From Paracoccaceae bacterium (GTDB lineage: Bacteria > Pseudomonadota > Alphaproteobacteria > Rhodobacterales > Rhodobacteraceae), in NCBI GenBank assembly GCA_028284605.1, contig JANQRL010000008.1, positions 1 to 64,000 on the forward strand: a DNA stretch of 64,000 nucleotides. Reading direction: 5' to 3'. A program made the position numbers and the translations under genes. This document shows, piece by piece, positions 60,813-64,000 of this stretch. How positions within the stretch are numbered: position 1 is the first letter of the stretch; each line of letters opens with the position of its first letter. Under the pieces are notes generated by a model, which worked only from the letters and a program-made list of their open reading frames with translations, ran no database searches and was not told where the DNA came from.

Positions 60813-61273
60813 CCACGGTCCTCAAACTCGCCCCGGCGCCGGTGGCGCGGCTGAAGCTGACCGGCCCGAACACGAGCCGGATCGTCGAGCGGGCCGATCC
60901 GCCCGCGGCGATCGTCGGCGTGATCGGGCCGCCCGGGCCGCCGGGCGATGCCCGCACCGTCACCGCGGCCGAGGCGCTCGGCGGACACCGCGCGATCACG
61001 GTGGACGGCCGGCATGCCACGACCGTCACGCTCGACCGTCTCGCCGGTATCTCTACCGCCGCGGGGGCCGTGGGCACGCTCGTGCCCTACGTCGCGGCCG
61101 GGCCGCTCTCCGAGCCGTCCTGGGCCTGGACCCCGGGCCTGCCGCTCTTCGTGACCGGCGCGGGGGTGCTGACGCAGACGGCGCCGAGTTCCGGCGTGGC
61201 GCGCCGCGTGGCCTGGGCGGTCAGCGCGACGCTGATCAACATCGACCCTTTTCCGACGATCCAACTAGCCTAG
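60809..61273 (+). CDS. Short tail fibre-type protein with collagen-like triplets
   Basis: 154 residues with IGPPGPPGD after residue 40, then HRAITVDGRHATTVTLDRLA and a C-terminal beta part that resembles surface or decoration domains (VARRVAWAVSATLINIDPFP). It overlaps the previous gene and is followed by a similar beta-rich protein. Confidence 0.6.
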   Translation: MTTVLKLAPAPVARLKLTGPNTSRIVERADPPAAIVGVIGPPGPPGDARTVTAAEALGGHRAITVDGRHATTVTLDRLAGISTAAGAVGTLVPYVAAGPLSEPSWAWTPGLPLFVTGAGVLTQTAPSSGVARRVAWAVSATLINIDPFPTIQLA

Positions 61274-61282
61274 GAGGCCGAA

Positions 61283-61792
61283 ATGGCAGGCGAGACCTTT
61301 CTGAGACATGACGGCGCCGGCGGCGCGCAGGAGCGCGAGGCGGTGCAGACCGGCGGGTCCGGCAGCGAGAACCGTATCCCCGCGCTCGATAGCGGGGGCC
61401 GGCTCGACACGACGATGATGCCGACCGGGATCGGCGCCGACACGCAGACCATCGAGGCCGGCGAGGCCCTCGCGGCGAACGATGTCGTCAATATCTACGA
61501 CGACGCCGGGACGCCGAAGGTCCGGAAGGCCGATGCCACGGTCGCGGGCAAGGAGGCGATGGGATTCGTGCTGGCCTCGGTCGCCCCTGCGGCCAGCGCC
61601 ACGGTCTATTTCGAGGGCCAGAACGAGGGGCTGACCGGTCTCACCGCCGGGCCGCTCTACCTCTCGACAACGGCCGGTCAAGTGACCTCGGCGGCGCCGT
61701 CGGCCTCGGGCAACATCGTGCAGCGCGTCGGGTTCGCCACTTCGGCGACGTCGTTCAATTTCGACGCGCGCTCGCCCGTCGCGCTGGCCTGA
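61283..61792 (+). CDS. Tail fibre-type protein of unknown function
   Basis: 169 residues, Ala/Gly/Thr-rich: GIGADTQTIEAGEALAANDV, then ASVAPAASATVYFEGQNEGL and a terminal VQRVGFATSATSFNFDARSP. This pattern recurs in phage surface proteins whose C-terminal domain ends in a VGxAxSxT strand. AGGAGG precedes the start. Receptor or fibre function is inferred. Confidence 0.6.
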   Translation: MAGETFLRHDGAGGAQEREAVQTGGSGSENRIPALDSGGRLDTTMMPTGIGADTQTIEAGEALAANDVVNIYDDAGTPKVRKADATVAGKEAMGFVLASVAPAASATVYFEGQNEGLTGLTAGPLYLSTTAGQVTSAAPSASGNIVQRVGFATSATSFNFDARSPVALA

Positions 61793-61795
61793 GCC

Positions 61796-62827
61796 ATGGC
61801 GGAGCGGCGCCCCCTCGTCCTGGTCGCCGGGGCGCAGACCGAACTGCCGGCCGGCGATACCCTGCCGGCCGCCCTGCCGCCGGTCACGACGCTCGGCCAT
61901 ACCGCCGGCGCGGTCACGGTGGACGTGCAGGGCGTGGGCTACGGGATCTTCGCGGCGGATGTCTATGTTCCGGGCCAAATCACCTTCGTCGGCGGGCTCG
62001 CCGGCTCCGGCTCGTTCCTGCCGCTGCCGGCGATGCAGGAGGGCGATGTCTGCGTCCTGGTCCAGTCAGGCTCCAGCGCCTCGGTGACGCCGGCAGGCTG
62101 GACCGAGGTGATCGACTTTGGGAGCTGGAACCCGCGGCACACGATCTCGTACAAGGTCATGGGCGCGACGCCCGACACGACCGTACCGGTCGACAGCAGC
62201 TCGGTCTGCGCGGGCGTGGCGTTTCGCGGCGTCGACCCGGGCGGCGCGCTCGATGCGCCCTATCAGGTCGCCCGGGAGCAGGCTTTCGCCACCACCGCGA
62301 TCGATCCGCCGCCGGTCACGACCGTGACCGACGGCGCGGTCAATCTGGCGATCCTCGCGGCGCGGATCGACGCCGTTTCCGGCGATCTGACCGGCGGATC
62401 GGTCGCGGGATACACGATGGCGGCGGAGCGGCGGATCAGTCCGGCAGGCCAGTGGGAGGACTATACCGGCCTCGCGTACCGCGAAGTGGCGCAGGCCGGT
62501 CTCGAGGACCCTCCGGCCCATAGCGAGAGCCGGACGCCGGCGTCCTATTTCGGCTGGCACGGCTACAGCCTGCCGCTCCGCCCCGCCCCGGGCCAGGGCG
62601 AGAAGGACTACACCTTCGACCTGACCAACCGCCCCGCCGCCGGCACCGCCTCGGGCCGGCTCGAGATCGAGCTGAAAACCGCGACCGGCTCGGTCGGCTT
62701 CACCGGCGCCCATGACTGGCTCGGCGCCGAGCCGGGCTTCGACCGGATCGGAAAATACCTGATCGGCTTCGACGCGACGCCGGAGAGCACGAAGCTCTAC
62801 CAGCTCGCCGCGCCGGCGGGGGTGTGA
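61796..62827 (+). CDS. Phage surface or fibre protein of unknown function
   Basis: 343 residues. It has a jelly-roll-like N-terminal part (DTLPAALPPVTTLGHTAGAV, then GSFLPLPAMQEGDVCVLVQS), a carbohydrate-binding-like middle (VAFRGVDPGGALDAPYQVAR) and a beta-rich end (GKYLIGFDATPESTKLYQLA). It is probably the distal receptor-binding protein. Not recognised beyond general beta structure. Confidence 0.6.
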   Translation: MAERRPLVLVAGAQTELPAGDTLPAALPPVTTLGHTAGAVTVDVQGVGYGIFAADVYVPGQITFVGGLAGSGSFLPLPAMQEGDVCVLVQSGSSASVTPAGWTEVIDFGSWNPRHTISYKVMGATPDTTVPVDSSSVCAGVAFRGVDPGGALDAPYQVAREQAFATTAIDPPPVTTVTDGAVNLAILAARIDAVSGDLTGGSVAGYTMAAERRISPAGQWEDYTGLAYREVAQAGLEDPPAHSESRTPASYFGWHGYSLPLRPAPGQGEKDYTFDLTNRPAAGTASGRLEIELKTATGSVGFTGAHDWLGAEPGFDRIGKYLIGFDATPESTKLYQLAAPAGV

Positions 62828-62831
62828 CACC

Positions 62832-63089
62832 ATGACGGCGATTGATTGGCTCAAGACGCTCTGGCCGGTCGCGGTGGTCCTCGCCGCGTTCGGCGTCCGG
62901 ATGGAGGTCGGTTCGGCGCTGACCAAGCAGCGCCTGCGCGATCTGGAGCGCCAAGTCAAGGCCGAGCGCCAGGACCGCAAGGACACGCTCGCCGCGCTGC
63001 AAACGCGGCAGTCGCAATTCGAGGCGAAGATCGACGAGTCGCTGAAGGAAATCCGCCGCGATATCAAAACGTTGCTGTCGCGAAGTTGA
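62832..63089 (+). CDS. Membrane-anchored coiled-coil protein (spanin- or holin-related)
   Basis: 85 residues: one N-terminal transmembrane helix (WLKTLWPVAVVLAAFGVRM) followed by a long charged coiled coil (LTKQRLRDLERQVKAERQDR onward). This matches i-spanin-like or holin-accessory proteins placed next to endolysin genes. No lipoprotein partner (o-spanin) is visible. Confidence 0.65.
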   Translation: MTAIDWLKTLWPVAVVLAAFGVRMEVGSALTKQRLRDLERQVKAERQDRKDTLAALQTRQSQFEAKIDESLKEIRRDIKTLLSRS

Positions 63090-63151
63090 GCACCCGCCCG
63101 CCCGCCTGAACCACCCCGACCATCCCGACCCGGGCGCGCCGCGCCCCTCAC

Positions 63152-63173
63152 GCCGCGCGACGCGGCTCTCTTT
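63152..63173 (+). terminator. Small terminator-like hairpin before the endolysin gene
   Basis: GCCGCG-CGA-CGCGGC with TCTCTTT behind it, 25 bases before the endolysin ATG. The stem is only 6 bp, so it may instead modulate endolysin translation. Confidence 0.4.
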
Positions 63174-63190
63174 GATTGGAGGACAAAGAA

Positions 63191-63856
63191 ATGATACCGG
63201 CCCACAAGGATACGATCATGGTCCACTGCCTCGCGACGCGGCGGTCGTGGGGCCTGGGAAAGAGCGCGGCCGACATGGTCGAAGAGGTCCGCGACTGGCA
63301 TGTGCGCGGCAGAGGCTGGCGCGACATCGCCTATGCCGAGATCGCCGATTACGGCGGCAACTGGGCGCCGGGCCGCGACCTCGACCAGGACGGCGATGTC
63401 TGGGAGGAGACCGGGGCGGGGGCGTTCGGCCATAACCGCAACGTGATCCACCTCGCGCTGGCCGGCGGCCACGGCTCCGACGCGAACGACCGGTTCGATG
63501 AGCACTTCACGCCCGCCCAGGATCGCGCCCTGCGCGCCAAGATCGCGGAGATCGAGGCGATGGCGGGCCGCCCGATGAAGGTCATCGGCCATAACGAGGT
63601 CGCGGCCAAAGCCTGCCCTGGATTTCAGGTCGGCCCGTGGCTGCGGCAGGAGGCGCCGCGCGGCGTGGCGCGGAGCAACACGATCCGGGGCGCCGGCGTG
63701 GCCGGGATCGGCGCGGTGGGGTCCGGGATCTCCGCGCTCGGCCAGCTCGACGGCACCGCCCAGCTGGTGGCGCTCGGTCTGGCCGGGCTCATCGGCCTCG
63801 GCGTGCTCTGGATCGTGCGGCACCGGCTGCGCGATTGGGCGAACGGGCGGCGGTGA
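63191..63856 (+). CDS. N-acetylmuramoyl-L-alanine amidase endolysin with membrane tail
   Basis: 221 residues. The amidase_2-type domain covers about 1-150 with zinc-ligand candidates in [26 protein letters not shown] and [14 protein letters not shown]. The C-terminus adds two hydrophobic segments ([15 protein letters not shown] and [18 protein letters not shown]) ending in a basic tail, so it is either membrane-tethered or a fused holin/pinholin. The ATG is preceded by GGAGGA. It digests the peptidoglycan stem peptide link at lysis. Confidence 0.9.
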   Translation: MIPAHKDTIMVHCLATRRSWGLGKSAADMVEEVRDWHVRGRGWRDIAYAEIADYGGNWAPGRDLDQDGDVWEETGAGAFGHNRNVIHLALAGGHGSDANDRFDEHFTPAQDRALRAKIAEIEAMAGRPMKVIGHNEVAAKACPGFQVGPWLRQEAPRGVARSNTIRGAGVAGIGAVGSGISALGQLDGTAQLVALGLAGLIGLGVLWIVRHRLRDWANGRR

Positions 63857-63987
63857 TGGCTGCCTTCATCCTCGCGGGCGCGGTGGCCGGGGAGGTTCTG
63901 ATCGGCGGCACTTGGGGCGTGCTTGCCGGCGGTGCCGCTGCGTGGGCGCTCTTCCGGCTATGGCTCCGCTGGGAGACGGGCTGGTGA
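63856..63987 (+). CDS. Small holin-like membrane protein (43 aa)
   Basis: [20 protein letters not shown] and then GVLAGGAAAWALFRLWLRWE, one or two Gly/Ala-rich hydrophobic segments with an Arg/Trp C-terminus. It overlaps the endolysin stop, fitting a holin or antiholin. Too small for firm family assignment. Confidence 0.6.
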   Translation: MAAFILAGAVAGEVLIGGTWGVLAGGAAAWALFRLWLRWETGW

Positions 63988-64000
63988 CCGAATGGGCCGT
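63984..64000 (+). CDS. Possible start of the next phage gene (cut by window end)
   Basis: GTG overlapping the previous stop (GTGA) opens a frame VTEWA that runs off the window. The overlap style matches the rest of the late operon. No function can be assigned. Confidence 0.3.

Larger units (their letters stand above)
26962..64000. mobile_element. Prophage, siphovirus-like with HK97-type capsid (one end in window)
   Basis: Everything right of the tRNA is phage: recombinase, leftward early operon, repressor/Cro switch, replication genes, terminase, capsid, tail and lysis genes, in the standard temperate-siphovirus order. The chromosome/phage boundary is within the tRNA 3' half (26962-27005). 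The right end and second attachment site are beyond the window, so the element exceeds 37 kb. I see no frameshifts or insertions in structural genes, so it may be intact. Confidence 0.95.

Noticed and set aside
43258-63987. Gene transfer agent (RcGTA) cluster
   Set aside because: Several tail genes are GTA-like, but an integrase in a tRNA gene, a repressor/operator switch, replication genes, methyltransferases and a phage tRNA show a real temperate prophage.

Overview
The window is GC-rich (roughly two thirds G+C) alphaproteobacterial chromosome, most likely Rhodobacterales/Rhodobacteraceae. This rests on the gene order rpsA-ihfB-lapA-trpF-(small ORF)-trpB, the hemF/hemE/hemC neighbourhood, small families typical of that order (DUF2237, DUF2332, DUF6494) and palindrome-rich intergenic repeats. 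I cannot name the genus.

Bases 1-26,928 are ordinary chromosome. 1-2,791: a DUF2332 protein, an exported serine hydrolase and a DUF2237 protein. 2,788-5,053: a leftward cassette of a secreted EF-hand/poly-Asp protein, a 2OG-Fe(II) oxygenase, a secreted PepSY-like/poly-Asp protein and a membrane-anchored LuxR-type regulator. 5,239-10,315: the leftward rpsA, ihfB, lapA, trpF, small ORF, trpB series, with a strictly periodic array of perfect palindromes just upstream of trpB. 10,865-13,377: an oxalate/formate-type MFS transporter beside the remains of a truncated sensor kinase and a truncated DUF6494 gene. 13,493-19,793: an RND efflux operon (adaptor, pump, DUF2141, ABC-type six-TM protein) divergent from its TetR regulator over a perfect operator palindrome. 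20,338-25,121: hemF, hemE and hemC with a glycosyltransferase and a second palindrome cluster. 25,409-26,824: a GlcD-like FAD dehydrogenase. 26,929-27,005: elongator tRNA-Met.

From the 3' half of that tRNA to the end of the window lies one end of a prophage of more than 37 kb; its far end and second attachment site are outside. It is a temperate, siphovirus-like, HK97-capsid phage. A large serine recombinase reads into the tRNA gene, so its last 13 codons and stop are the antisense of the tRNA. A tight leftward early operon (34,745 to 26,962) carries a repeat-rich C5 cytosine methyltransferase, an HNH protein and about a dozen small orphan genes. The control region has a CI-like repressor, a Cro-like protein and two pairs of matching operators (AAATAC-N4-GGYATT, 25 bp apart). 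The rightward early operon (36,079-42,641) encodes two more DNA methyltransferases (DPPY and MT-A70 type), a GapR-like DUF2312 protein, a DUF1376-like replication protein and an iteron/polypurine region that may be the origin. An initiator-like tRNA with an unusual U1:A72 pair follows.

The late operon (42,820-63,987) runs in standard order: HNH, small and large terminase, portal, S49-type protease, major capsid, connector and tail-completion genes, tail tube, GTA-like chaperone, tape measure, tail-tip proteins, a J-like protein with collagen repeats, fibre-type proteins, a membrane/coiled-coil protein, an amidase endolysin with a membrane tail and a tiny holin candidate.

The points I would follow up first are the 24-bp-period palindrome array (6,525-6,616) with its relative at 21,249-21,382, the poly-Asp/2OG-oxygenase cassette, the four-site phage operator system, the initiator-like phage tRNA and the tRNA-derived integrase C-terminus.
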